Below, in pieces: positions 25,045-37,045 of a stretch of 64,000 nt of DNA. The position numbers and the translations under genes were made by a program. The notes under the pieces were generated by a model. The model did no database searches. It saw only the letters and a list, made by a program, of their open reading frames with translations, and had not been told where the DNA came from. Location of the stretch: NCBI GenBank assembly GCA_964006375.1, contig OZ023265.1, forward strand, positions 115,189,358 through 115,253,357, in the 5' to 3' direction. Origin of the DNA: Tillus elongatus. Taxonomy: Eukaryota; Arthropoda; Insecta; Coleoptera; Cleridae. Numbering within the stretch: the first letter of the stretch is position 1; each line of letters opens with the position of its first letter.

Positions 25045-25409
25045 GTGTTTGTGTGTGCGTGTGCTGTGTTTCTTTAACGTACGTCTATTTCCGCGACTCT
25101 GGCCACTCACCGCCAGGGAACAGTTTGACCTCAGTATCCTGGAAATTTTGTCGAACATCCTGCTTTTATATAAGGAGGGTAGGGATATTTCACGTGGCCA
25201 ACATCGCATGGACACGGGACAGAGAGCTTAACGTCCCCTGCGGGGGTGGAACGTGCAGACATTCAATTTGATCCAATACAATGCCACAACCTCGGTTGAT
25301 GTTAGTTGTACAGTATGTACTAAAAAAGTGAAAGGGGAACCCTAAGAGTCGAACACAATTCCCTCCTGTTCAGAGGCACACGTTCTTACCCTGTACCACC
25401 GAGGCTCTA
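25045..25409 (-). mobile_element. tRNA-derived SINE, family 1
   Basis: Flanked by CAGTAAACCAT at 25034-25044 and 25410-25420 (perfect 11-bp target duplication). On the minus strand the head has a tRNA-like box A and box B region (CCTCGGTGG; TCGACTCT here decayed), then a body shared with 29541-29896 and 56755-57117, and ends GTTAAAGAAACACAGCAC. It needs LINE enzymes in trans. The open frames across it are incidental. Confidence 0.88.
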
Positions 25410-25799
25410 CAGTAAACCATACCTGGTAATGTAACCTTAGTAGAAGTCTTTTATAAAATATACCTTTATATTTTCTTTGATAGTCAGTTTCCCACAGCTG
25501 TCATTGTTATCTGTAAAATAAAGTTTTTATGTCCATAGACAGGGGTATTCTAAAAGTTGTTCATGATTTAAAGCTTTCTTAGCCATTATGTCAATAATTT
25601 CGTTATTTGTAGTCCCACAATGGGCTTTGTTCCATGACAATTTAACGTCAATCATAATCGTTAAATAGTTGTTTTTATAGTTGTATTAGAAGTAATCTAG
25701 TGAATCTGTATAGCTTTTGCTGTCGTCCAAAATTAGGATATTTTTATTTAGAAAAGTTGTTGAATATTTCAGGTTTTTTATTATAGCTACTGCACTGTA

Positions 25800-25880
25800 C
25801 ACTTGGAGAACCCAAATCACCACAAGACCTGACGATCGACTAACTTACAAAGTTAGCGTCATCAGAGGATGAACAACTCT
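25800..25880 (-). mobile_element. Penelope-like terminal remnant
   Basis: ACTTGGAGAACCCAAATCACC is joined directly to the ribozyme-like block GACCTGACGATCG. The inverted partner is missing. Sequence after 25880 is not recognised. Confidence 0.65.
25826..25868 (-). ncRNA. hammerhead-like motif lacking the GAAA box
   Basis: Minus strand: CCT, CTGATGA (perfect), C, GCTAAC, loop, GTTAG, then TCGATCGTC and AGG. The bases CGAAA expected between stem II and stem III are missing, so it should be inactive. The stem I pairing and GTC site are kept. Confidence 0.55.
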
Positions 25881-26184
25881 AAACTGCTTACAACTAAGCA
25901 TCACCTTTTATACTGAGTCTTGGGTAAAGACCGGTACCGAGAGGGAGACGAAATAGCAGGCAAATTTTCTGTGCATTGTACTTTAATTGCCGGAAGAGGG
26001 TTTTGAACTTCCGTTATAACTTTACGTGCCAAGTTTTGGAATATTTACTACATCAAAGACATAATGCAGACAAAGGGCTATAAATCAGTGGCAGCACTGA
26101 GTTTAAGGAACGTTTTTTTTTGTTGCCTTAGAAATATAAATATCCTCGTACGCTTCGCTGGTTGTCTAACATTTTTGATAGAAA

Positions 26185-26960
26185 ATCAAAAACAGGACTG
26201 GGAATAAGTGAACCCACATAACAGACTCTCTAAGTTTCTAGGGAGAACTTCCACTATCTTCCAAGCAGAAACCTCTGTGCACACCCGCATACACAGCGGA
26301 CTTAGTAAAAGGAAATATCCAAATATGCATCCTTTCAGACAGTCACGCAGTACTAAATAAATTTCTTTAAACCGAATCAACACTGACCTGGGATTGAAAA
26401 AATCCTTGAAGCCACTGGCTACGAACAACAAAGTAACTTTAATGTGGGTATCAGGGCATCAAGACGTCAGAGGAAATGAGGAAGCAGATAGCCTTGCAAA
26501 AAGGCTAGCAACAACACCATTCTATGACGAGAGTCCCATTGTGAATTAACAGAAAGCCATGTAACAAATAAACTTAATACTTGGAGAGCAGCCAAATGTT
26601 GTCATACTGGAGTAAAATGCTTAAGGTAGACCGAACGGTTTATCAGCATAGAAGTGTGAACTGTTTCTTAAATTGAACAGGAACGACTTGAGAATGATGA
26701 CAAGACTTTCCCAGGACACTCCCAAATAAGGTATAACCTTACCAAGGTGGGTAAGGCGAGCGGTGAAAACTGCAGATATTGCACTGAAGCAACATAAGCA
26801 ACAGAACATTTGCTAGGTGACTGCATGGCTCGGTTCTGCATAAGTACCATACAGAGGTGACCTTAGCACAAAGGGAAATACGTAAAATAGCTCCCAAAAA
26901 GATAGTAGACTACATAAAATGTCTAAACTTTTATTTGGGCAACTTAAAAAAAAAGAATAA
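26185..26960 (+). pseudogene. LINE RNase H and zinc tail, decayed
   Basis: The best stretch encodes NNKVTLMWVSGHQDVRGNEE followed by ADSLAKRLATTPF, a typical RNase H end with conserved H and D. Later CRYCTEAT and EHLLGDC give the C-terminal zinc-like region. Stops and frame changes separate the parts. The family is the same as 16640-17470. Upstream RT is absent, so it is a 5'-truncated R1/jockey-type remnant. Confidence 0.75.
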
Positions 26961-27374
26961 TCATGCACAAAAGACATATTGGGATCGAAGCGCTGAGAGG
27001 TCAAAGGCCTATACGACTCACTAAACAATCTACAACAGACATTACATAAAGCTTTTGAGGTATTAACCTGTTATATTCTATTTTCTAAGGAACCGGTTGC
27101 AGAGAAGATAAGAAGCTATTGTGAGACTAGAGAAAAAGTCTTTTCGTTTGTATGTAGTCCAGAACAGTTTCCTCAACGACAATTGTTGAATACGGTAACA
27201 TCATATAACTGTGCTCAATTCTCTTACTTATAACTTGTTATCTAATTTTCTTTCTAAAAATATTTGTTATATATTACTTACATTTTTATTTTTTACTTTC
27301 TCGTTATGGGCATGTTAAAACTGCCCTTCTTATAGTATGAAAGAGGTCGGGAAAATTTTCAGATTAGTAAGATG

Positions 27375-27440
27375 ATACTACCTCCTGGCCTCATCATTGG
27401 CCATCGTCGCGGAAGTACACAGTCGTTAAAGAAACAAGAT
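27375..27440 (+). mobile_element. SINE family 1, 3' fragment
   Basis: TCATTGGCCATCGTCGCGG and GTTAAAGAAACAAGA correspond to the last 60 bp of the SINE at 29541-29896. The rest is missing. Confidence 0.7.
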
Positions 27441-28190
27441 CCAATACACGGTTACAATACATAATGTATGTGGTACTTGCTGCATCTGCTGCCTATAAAA
27501 ATTACATTGTACGCTTGCAAGTTAACTCTGGAAACAAGAAATAATAATAATGATAAATCCACGATATAGATCTTTTACGATTTCCTTCACTCGTTTATAT
27601 TTTTTATCCGGACTTTCCATAAACCATCGGGGATTTTAATATATTCACACTGGGGTGAAAATATGAAGAGTTTGTTTATTCAGGACAACCAATATCATAA
27701 AGCGTACATTGCCATGTACTGGAGGGATGCTATGTAAATTTATGCTATAGTGTTAGGAGCCTTCGTGTATTTGCTGAGAAATGTTTTTACTTTAACACGT
27801 ATGTCGAACATGTGACCTACTTTTAATGATTAATTTTGGAAAGATAACATGAATAATGTATGTTTAATATAGAAATTGACTATAATATTATTAAGCCAAT
27901 TAATCTTAATTCTTTATTGCTTTTTCTTCTTGGCTTTAAGGTAGCATTTGTTGCGAATATAGAGTTTTAGAAGACTCCTAGTGCTATTCGTAAAACGTAT
28001 TATAAAAAGTTATTTATCTATTTATTTATTTATTTATGTTTTTATAGATTTATGTCTTATTTTCTTTAATTAGTACATATATTTAATGGGAATGACCCCA
28101 AATAAAGAGTATGAATATCACATGTTATAAAAAACATACACTAAAAAAAAAAAAAATAAAAGCTAATCTAATCACCAAGTAACCATGCCA
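27441..28190. other. no feature recognised
   Basis: AT-rich with a short (TTTA)n at 28018-28036 and poly-A at 28144-28160. Confidence 0.45.
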
Positions 28191-28199
28191 CATGTCTCA

Positions 28200-28630
28200 A
28201 ATTAGACTTACTACAAGACAATATCTCTGTCGATTGATGTATGCTGTTGCAAACAGAGTACAATCTCTAAACCGGAGAGTTAAGCTTGACGTGGTCCTAG
28301 GTGGCAATAGATAGAAGAAGTCGGGCATTTTTAACATCATCCGCGTACCGCAGATCGGGTAAATCAATGATATCTGGTATATAATCAATAACAAGATTGA
28401 AAAAGACTTTCCAACACAGATCCCAGAGGAACACCTGACCCACCAAGACGCCAACAGACCGACACCCATGATAATTGACAAAGCTAACTCGCAAAGATAG
28501 GATCCCACAAAACTCAGTAGGATTGATGTGAAACCCATGTTATTATATTATGTTTCCTCAATTATGCAGCCTATCAAGGACTTTGAAAGGTCTAAGTAAA
28601 TGACATCCGTCTGTGAACCGCCTTCCATCG

Positions 28631-28632
<2 letters not shown>
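28200..28632 (-). pseudogene. jockey-like RT fragment
   Basis: TDVIYLDLSKS, then in another frame a GVPLGSVL motif, then DYIPDIIDLPDLRYADDVK: RT motifs with the catalytic YADD. Several frameshifts are needed to read through. The upstream end stops exactly at the (TA)n array (28635). A remnant of a different LINE from the 30240 and 57365 copies. Confidence 0.7.

Positions 28633-28634
<2 letters not shown>

Positions 28635-28720
<86 letters not shown>
28635..28720. repeat. (TA)n microsatellite
   Basis: An array abutting an RT fragment on the left and TCCGTCACGCAG on the right. Confidence 0.95.
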
Positions 28721-28722
<2 letters not shown>

Positions 28723-29520
28723 CGTCACGCAGTTTAAATGGGTGGTAGTGTAACGACCCCTTACGACGCCATGCTGGGAGGTGCTATAGATATATTTTAC
28801 AGCATACGAAATGATCTCATTTAAGACAATATCGAACATTCTCAAAAATTATCCATCATAACAATTTGCCAATGGTTCGCAACTAAAATAGAAGTTCTGC
28901 TTATAGCGACTAATAAATAACATTTAGGTTATTATTTAGCTAAATTGCTTTAGGTGTTTTCATTTTCATTAACACGACACTCGGTTGAGCTCTAAAGACG
29001 GAGAAGCCGGTATATGTTTCTACCCCTACTAACGCCTATTAATAATTAATCAGAATTTAAACAGCCTGATTGATATCAGGTGAAGTGTTACCATCTTAAT
29101 CCGGTTATGATTGCGTACAGCACAAAATGCTGAATTATTTAAGTGAACCATAACCGAAAACGGTTTGCTGTTGAAATTTATTTTACCCGTCCTATAATAT
29201 TCGCCGTACAAGCTAAATGGCTTACCTGAAAATGGTAAATAAATAACATAATCAGACTATAAAGACTATCAGCCGGCATGATAGCGTGCAATGGATATTA
29301 CTTAATATTGCTTTATGATTCATTAATTGTTGTGGTTCTTACTTAGTGCAACCGTCCCATATGAAACACATAGGTATAGACTTCTTCGTTGGCTTCACAA
29401 AACCTTGTCCTCTTGGCAGCCCGTTTCGCATTTATGGCATTTTGTGTAACCAGAGAAGAAATTAATACATACGTATTTCGTATCGCTTTATAATCCACTT
29501 CCGGGAGAGCTGATTTAGTG
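28721..29520. other. no feature recognised
   Basis: No coding or RNA motif; moderate GC at 28720-28760 and 28970-29020. Confidence 0.45.
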
Positions 29521-29540
29521 AATTTTTACAAAGCAAAAGA

Positions 29541-29896
29541 GAGAACCTCGGTGGCTCCGGGGTAAGAACGTGTGCCTCTGAACCGAAGGGTACTGGGTTA
29601 GATCCCAGAGTACTCCTTTCACTTTTTCAGTACAAACTGTAAAATTAACATCAACCGAGGTTCTGGCATTGTATTTGAGCAAGTTGGATGTCTGCACGTT
29701 CCGCCCTTCGGAGGGGGCGTAAATCCGTCGGTCCCGTATCCATGCGATGTTCGGCACGTTAAAGATCCCTACCCTCCTTACAGAAAGGCAGGGGTTCGGC
29801 AAAATTTCCATGATAGTGAGGTGAAACTGCTCCCTGGCGTCGGTGATTGGCCATAGTCGCGGAAATAGGCCCACCTTAAAGAAACAAAACAGGCAC
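29541..29896 (+). mobile_element. tRNA-derived SINE, family 1 (best-preserved)
   Basis: ACAAAGCAAAAGA at 29528-29540 and 29897-29909 is a perfect 13-bp target duplication. The head reads CCTCGGTGGCTCCGGGG (box A region), GTGTGCCTCTGAACCGAAGG and GGGTTAGATCCCAG (box B). It resembles a tRNA, as expected for an internal Pol III promoter. The body follows to TTAAAGAAACAAAACAGGC. No protein is encoded. Confidence 0.92.
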
Positions 29897-29909
29897 ACAA
29901 AGCAAAAGA

Positions 29910-30235
29910 AATACTATTCTAATAATAGTGAACGAGTGCAATACAGGTTCATATGGCAAAAATGTACCGCGAGTTTCGATTAAATTAAAACAAACAATTA
30001 TTTGACTGATGTGTAAACATGCAAACAACATAGCATTTTAGTTTAAATCAACAAACAGTAATGCACAGATCCATTGGACAAATATGAAAATATCCATATT
30101 AAAAGGTTTTTTAAGAACAGTAAAACCACAAGGATACGATATTATTGTGATTAAAGGGGGAAGTACCTTGAAAGCCTCTTTTTTTTAATTTCAACAACAC
30201 ACCACGCGGGCTTACAGCCTAAATACTATCGTACC
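29910..30235. other. no feature recognised
   Basis: AT-rich sequence without motifs. Confidence 0.45.
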
Positions 30236-30239
30236 GTGG

Positions 30240-31455
30240 ATGTCGACAAGGAGGAAAGAGGCAACTAATTAATTCTGGACTTGAAGGTTTGGAGGTTCGG
30301 GGGAGAAGGAAAAACATGTGCCGGCAAGGAGTTCCACAACTTGGAAGTCCTCGGGACAAAAGAGCGGGCATAACAAGATGTTCTATGTCTGGTGACCTGG
30401 ACAGTAAAAGGGTGCATTCGCTCTGTTCCCCTGGTATATCTGTTGGGGGCAGCAGGTGGAGGAACTATGGAAGAAAGCTCCTTTGAGCAGTACCCATGCA
30501 GATATCTATAAAAGAGAGAGGGGGGGGGTCACCAACGGCACGTCGGTGGGCAAGGTATGGCAGCCTTTGGGTAAGGTTAGGGTCACCGATGAGACGTATA
30601 GCTCTCTTTTGAATGGAGTCCAGGATAGAGAGTGTAGAAGCGGTAGCAGCGCCCCAGATGTGTGAGCAGTATTCGAGGTTTGGTCTTATTTGTAAAGTAA
30701 AAATATGGTGAAAAATATTTGCGAGCCCGGAAGAGGAAACCTAATTTCTTAGCAGCCGCTTCTGCAATTTATGTGACATGTTGGTGCCAATTGAGATTTC
30801 GATCCACAGAGATGCCAACAAGTGAAAAGGACTCATTACTTTAAATAACTTGGTTGTTTATTGTGATGGGTCTAGGGCTGGTGTATCTCTTATGAGAAAG
30901 AAAGCAAGACTGTGATTTGGTGGGGTTGAATTGTACAAGATTTCTACTTCCCCAGTCTAATATTTTTTGGAGATCCGCGGAGATAGAACCCTCCATGAGT
31001 CTGCGATCCTCATCTAGTAGGGCTAAAGAGACAGGCTTAGTGTATTGTATATTGGAGTGGAGGGTGCTGTCGTCCGCGTAACTGTGAACTGGGTTGGATG
31101 TTCTAGAGAGGAGGTCATTGATGTGGCGAAGAAACAAAGTAGGGGGTAAAGCTGAACCTTGAGGAACTCCTGCATTAATTGGATACAGTTTAGAGGAATG
31201 GCCATCCACGACAACAGAAATGCTCCGGTTGGAGAGGAAATTTTCTGTCCACGTACAGAGTTTTGGTGGTAGGCCATAGGCCGGTAGTTTATTAAGTAGC
31301 GCTGCGTGCCAGATCTGGTCCAATGCTTTGGATATGTCTAGAGCGACAATCTGGGATTCACCGTGTAGTTCCATAGACTTGTTCCAAGAATGGGTGACAA
31401 AGGAAAGGAGGTCGGCAGTTGATCTGCGTTGACGGAAACCATACTGCCTGTCGTG
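30240..31455 (-). pseudogene. CR1/jockey-like LINE, RT and C-terminal part
   Basis: An open stretch at 30841-31374 encodes RT motifs: VALDISKALDQIWHAALLNK, SVVVDGHSSKLYP, NAGVPQGSALPPTLF and the catalytic HSYADDSTLHS. The palm D and YADD are kept. The homologous sequence goes on to about 30240 with stops (SLVGISVDRNLNWHQ-like, YCSHIWGAA-like). It begins at a 5' truncation near 31455, where similarity to 57365-58335 ends. The endonuclease fragment at 15890 may belong to the same family. No target duplication was found. Confidence 0.8.
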
Positions 31456-31459
31456 ATGT

Positions 31460-31755
31460 TATAGTGAACTTAATGCGGAATACAAACGTAGAGACTGCTT
31501 GTCTGGCTTCACAAAGGTTTGTGTTCTTCGCTGTTTGAGACGTACCTTATTACAGATGGTGGCAAATATGGAAATGGACTCACGATGGCAAATCAAACAA
31601 CTATCGTATAAAAATACGCTTATTAGTTCCAAAGCTCTTTTTAGATGGTCACTTTAACAAATTTTTATTTTAATGTTAATAGTAATTTTATTTTTTGCCA
31701 AATAAGTCAAGTAACCAGTGGAAAACCCATTTTTAGTGAATTGTTATTTTAAAAA
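31460..31755. other. no feature recognised
   Basis: No motif recognised. Confidence 0.4.
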
Positions 31756-31759
31756 AATA

Positions 31760-32460
<701 letters not shown>

Positions 32461-33425
32461 TATAATTGCTTCATACCTTCCGTTATAAAATTAAGGCAAA
32501 ATACTTGACTTTCCTTCAACTTTTATTTCTTTTGAGGCACAAGCAGCATTTGTTTTTAAGGTTTGTTTGTGTTTGATGTTTTATAAATGCGGAACAATAT
32601 TGTATATGAATAATGTATAGATTATATGTATCTCTGGTGTTCATTGGTTAATAAAGTATTTACTTGAAGCAGGTGGGTAACGAATCTTCATCCATTGTTC
32701 TTTTATTGCTATTTAATCAATTTGTGGCCGATGTGTGTGGTAGAGCCTTCGCAAGTAATAATTTCTGCCTTATTTAAAATTCACGAAGGTATATGTCTAC
32801 CGTTTTATTGCAGACCACTTGATACATGTTTGGTATTGATTACTGGAATACAAATACTGTTTTATGTTTTTTGTGATGTATTTCATGGCAAAGAATAGAG
32901 TAGTTAAATATGTGTGTGAGATAAAAAGGTAAAAGATAGATGACCTCGGTATCTGACGTTCATTGGTCACAGACTTTTATAAATTTTAAAGTGAATTTTC
33001 AGCTAAGAATCATAATTTTTTCTCATTTTCTTTTCCAGTGTGTTTCTTTCTTCACTTTCTTCTCTTTTTTTAAGAGAGTCTCATAGAGATATGTTTTTCG
33101 TATACAAAACTTCGAAAGGCTACAAGTGCTTACTAGTTTAAAATAGACATACTATGTTCGTATAAACTTAGAAACGTATTTTCATATACACATATTTAAT
33201 TTAGAATTATTTTCTGTACTTATTTTCCATATTTTGTATTGTTCTTTTTTCCTTCTTGAGCTTACAACTGGGAATGAAGGACACAATTTTCTTGGGGTTT
33301 ATCAAGGCATAAAGACAGACAAATGTGGGCCGCGGAGAAAATTTGGACAACACATGGTCAGACAATAAGATACTTAATCTGAAAGATAGTTGTATCTTAC
33401 ACATTTACAAAGTTAGTACCATACA
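32461..33425. other. no feature recognised
   Basis: AT-rich; small frames lack motifs. Confidence 0.45.
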
Positions 33426-33429
33426 AATA

Positions 33430-33560
33430 GTAGAACTGAACATTGTGAGATGTACGATAGGGTCGCCATCTCGGTGTGGAACCAAGTAGTATGTGCCAGG
33501 ACAGTTCGAATTAACACAAAATCAAAGAATAGAGACTCAAGGAACAAGAAGCGACACTTG
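33430..33560 (+). repeat. family C repeat fragment
   Basis: GAGATGTACGATAGGGTCGC, GTGTGGAACCAAGTAGTATG and TTAACACAAAATC match the outer part of the 34764-35040 foldback and the 23025 copy. Confidence 0.6.
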
Positions 33561-33789
33561 CGGCTGCACCTTTGATGTCGCTTTGTCTACATTGCATTAC
33601 CTTGAACAACTCCACCATGATCAAAAGAGCGGTAAATTGAAATATCTCGTTTCCATGCGATTATAAATTAGTGAAAACGTAACCCGCGTAGAGCAGTAAA
33701 TTTGAGTATAACTTACAAATTACATAAAATGAATTCCCTAACCTAATGAAGAGAAAATATGAATGAAAAATTGGCAAGCAAAAAGATTA

Positions 33790-34156
<367 letters not shown>

Positions 34157-34763
34157 TTTAGTAAATTTAGTACAAACATAGTAAGGGTGTATGATTCTCA
34201 ACTGTATATGACGGGTGTAGAGTAACACACTGTATAACATTCGTTACAAACTTATAAGGTTCCTTATGTGGCTGTAATAGGTTTTGCAAGTCGTTGAAAA
34301 ACATATTATTTTCGGAAGGTTTTCCACACACTCTTAAATTGTTATAGAAGTATTCTATATTTTCTCCTTCTAATTCATCTTTGCGGCTGCATAGCTTCAA
34401 CCACGCTTTACATCTCAAATAAATTTTTGTTACGTACTTCATTATTCAAAGTACACAATAAAAATTAGCTTTATAAATCTTTAGGGAATCGAAAAAAGCT
34501 GATCCGTCCATCAATTCTTGTGTTACACATTTTCACGGCACATGAATATTACAAACACCAACTACAAATAGGTAAAAGCTATCACAAAGCGTAAACAGAA
34601 ATACCTAAACACGTGTTGACGTACGCACGTGTTTACGTGTTGCGAAATGAGGTTAAAACAGCTGATGCCGAACATCCATATCGCCAGTAAACCTGCGCAT
34701 TAGAAACTGGATTTCCTCCACTAAAGGCAGTGTGGCTTCTTGTTCCTTGGGGCTCTATTCTTT

Positions 34764-35040
34764 GACAAAATGTTATAAATAGGGACTGTGTACAACCAAC
34801 CAACAATTTTGTAAATTGTCAGGCCTGTCCCATTTCTTCCCTAATACCGAGACATTGTATGTAACGCTACATGTATTAGAGAAGAAATGGGCCAGGGCTG
34901 ACAATCTACAAAATTGTTGGTGGGTTGTACACCATCTCTATTTATAGCATTTTGTGTTAAATGGTGCTGTCGTGACAACACACTGCCTGATTCCGGACCG
35001 GGGTGGCGACTCGGTCGTAAATCTCACAGTGTTCTATGAG
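34764..35040. mobile_element. family C foldback element
   Basis: Arms 34764-34853 and 34877-34965 are inverted copies: ACAAAATGTTATAAATAGG with a CTATTTATAGCATTTTGTG counterpart; GTACAACCAACCAACAATTT with AAATTGTTGGTGGGTTGTAC; AGAAGAAATGGGCC with its partner. The loop is about 20 bp. Beyond the right arm, to 35040, is the outer sequence shared with 23025 and 33430. Non-coding. Confidence 0.8.
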
Positions 35041-35490
35041 GCTGGCTACCATAGCCGTATTACTTTATAGGTGTGTTCTCGCTGTAATTAATATAGCATA
35101 TTGACGAGCTATAATTAGAACGAAACTAGTCTGCGTTTCTAATTATGGTGAGTTGTTAGAATACATCTAGCCTTACGTAATATAACTCGTTTTCTAGTAT
35201 ATAATGTGATAGCTGGATATTGTGTATGCCCGGAATTATTTTTAGGAGTGCATTTCAGTAAAGTGAGAAAAAAGGTTCCTATCGGCATTTGTAAGTGAGT
35301 AATTTAAGTTTTTGTTCACGTGTCGAAATTTGCGACTAAAAAAACACTTGAAAGATTTTCTGAAAAGCAGTGCCGATTTTGGTTTCCCGGATATAAAAAG
35401 TAAGTTTTTGTAGGACTGAAGGTGTAATATTATTTTATTTTTAAACGTCAACATGTCTGGATTTGACATGATTACAGAGGAATTGAAATT
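35041..35490. other. no feature recognised
   Basis: No motif recognised; the minus frame 35242-35469 is anonymous. Confidence 0.4.
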
Positions 35491-35528
35491 AAAGGCTTTT
35501 TCTACCAGACAATATATTTACTGTTAAC

Positions 35529-35565
35529 CCTAGGTGTTTGGGTTCATCTGAACCATCTTCAGGGG
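35529..35565 (-). ncRNA. hammerhead-like motif (degenerate GAAA box)
   Basis: Minus strand: CCC, CTGAAGA (fits CUGANGA), unpaired T, helix GGTTC/GAACC with loop AGAT, then CAAA where GAAA is expected, CACCTA, GGG. Stem I CCC/GGG pairs. Stem III is poor. Confidence 0.4.
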
Positions 35566-35581
35566 AAACTGGGATAGTCTG

Positions 35582-35626
35582 TAACCTTTTAAGATGGTTC
35601 ATATGAACTGAAACGCGCATGGTTAA
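35582..35626 (+). ncRNA. hammerhead-like motif (degenerate CUGANGA box)
   Basis: Plus strand: GTAACC, TTTTAAGA in place of CTGAAGA, T, helix GGTTC/GAACT with loop ATAT, an intact GAAA, then CGCGCAT and GGTTAAC. It is the mirror partner of the minus-strand motif; each preserves the box that the other has lost. Confidence 0.4.
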
Positions 35627-35669
35627 CAATAAATATATTGTCTGGTACAAAAACCTTTAAATCCAGTTT

Positions 35670-36535
35670 ATTTTCATGTAATCATGCAATATTATTCACC
35701 CTGGCGACATTTAATTTGGTTGAATGTTTTGGATTTAATGAACTAATTCAATGCAAATTTAAAAATTCTACATAATTCTGCTTATTAAGGAAATAGTATT
35801 AGAGGATTTAAGAGAGGCATACTTTTAAGAGAAGTGTCACTAAACTTGGAAATTAAGTCCCAACTTAATTTTCTTTATATATCTTCTGAAATAAGTATAT
35901 TAGTCCCTCATTGGTATTCAGGCTTAATGTCCACAAACGTCCACTTTCATACCACTTCTCGTTACTGTGAGAACCTCAAACAGAATTCTAGAATGTGTTG
36001 TTAATTAAAATTATGATAAGTGTAGCTTACACACTAACACATAAAAGACGCGTTCATTTCTTTTGATACGAGCCGCCATCTTCCGAGAAACGAATTGATG
36101 CAGGTCAGAGTTGACGTTCCCTTGTCTTGTTCAAGATAATGAGTTGGCTGTGGCGATGTTCACTTGTTCCATGTAAGATAATGACTTTGCTGTGCTATCA
36201 GAGCGATTAGTAGAGAGTGCCAGACGCAGACTTAATTTCCAAACAACCTTTATCAGAATGCAACTCTGCGAAAATCCGTTCTGTTATTTATGAAGAGAAG
36301 ATTTATAACAGCACCAGCGATCTGATCATTAACATTTAATATACCGCTAATGATAAATTAATTTTCCAGCTAATGCGGGTGAATAATGATTTTTTTTTGC
36401 TTCGCTGTTACTCAAGAGAGAATGGATTAATAAAATATAGAAAGGCAGGCAACCAACCTCCTGCTCTTAATATAACGTAAGAGACGTTAATTTTTGGTGG
36501 ATTTATTAGTTGATTTGCAGTTTTGTTTTAAGTTA
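35670..36535. other. no feature recognised
   Basis: No known motif. Mixed composition; possible single-copy DNA. Confidence 0.4.
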
Positions 36536-37045
36536 AATAAAAAGTCTGGACGCAGCAAGTGCGTTATGCAAGTAAATTTTCATAAAAATGAATTTAATGG
36601 GAGATATTTATGTCTTTTTTTTAAGAACTCAGACATCAAATTTAGTTACCAGTATAACCTCTACAGGGTAGCGCATTGAAAACGAAACAGACTGATTTGC
36701 GTCCAGAGAATTTTTTTAAGAAACGCTGAAACACGTCAATTTTAATATTGAGTGGGACCTATTTTGACATAAAACTCAACTTTTTCACATCAACCCCTTA
36801 AGGGTGGTGATAACAACCCTTATATTTTAAATAGGGAACATGGGTCGAGTGTTACATCATTTGAAAACCCTTTATTTTCTGAATTCAGCACACTAATTGT
36901 TTTGGAAGTTTTATCAACTCGTTTAAAATTATTCACAGTTGGAGTTGCAAGAACGTATTTCATTCATTGTGATAAAAATGCAATGATTAGTCAATTTTTC
37001 GTTAAAAAAACTAAAAAACAAAACCAACCGTTCCAAAATCTTTAT

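Larger units (their letters stand above)
35493..35662. mobile_element. 170-bp foldback with paired hammerhead-like motifs
   Basis: TACCAGACAATATATTTACTG at the left and AATAAATATATTGTCTGGTA at the right are inverted; GTTAACC/GGTTAAC and GGTTCATCTGAACC/GGTTCATATGAACT continue the pairing inward. One ribozyme-like motif lies on each strand (35529-35565 minus, 35582-35626 plus). Confidence 0.7.

Noticed and set aside
25043..25271. Cys-rich plus-strand frames at 25043-25271, also 29515-29898 and 56743-57195
   Set aside because: They lie across SINE copies and have no conserved protein family.
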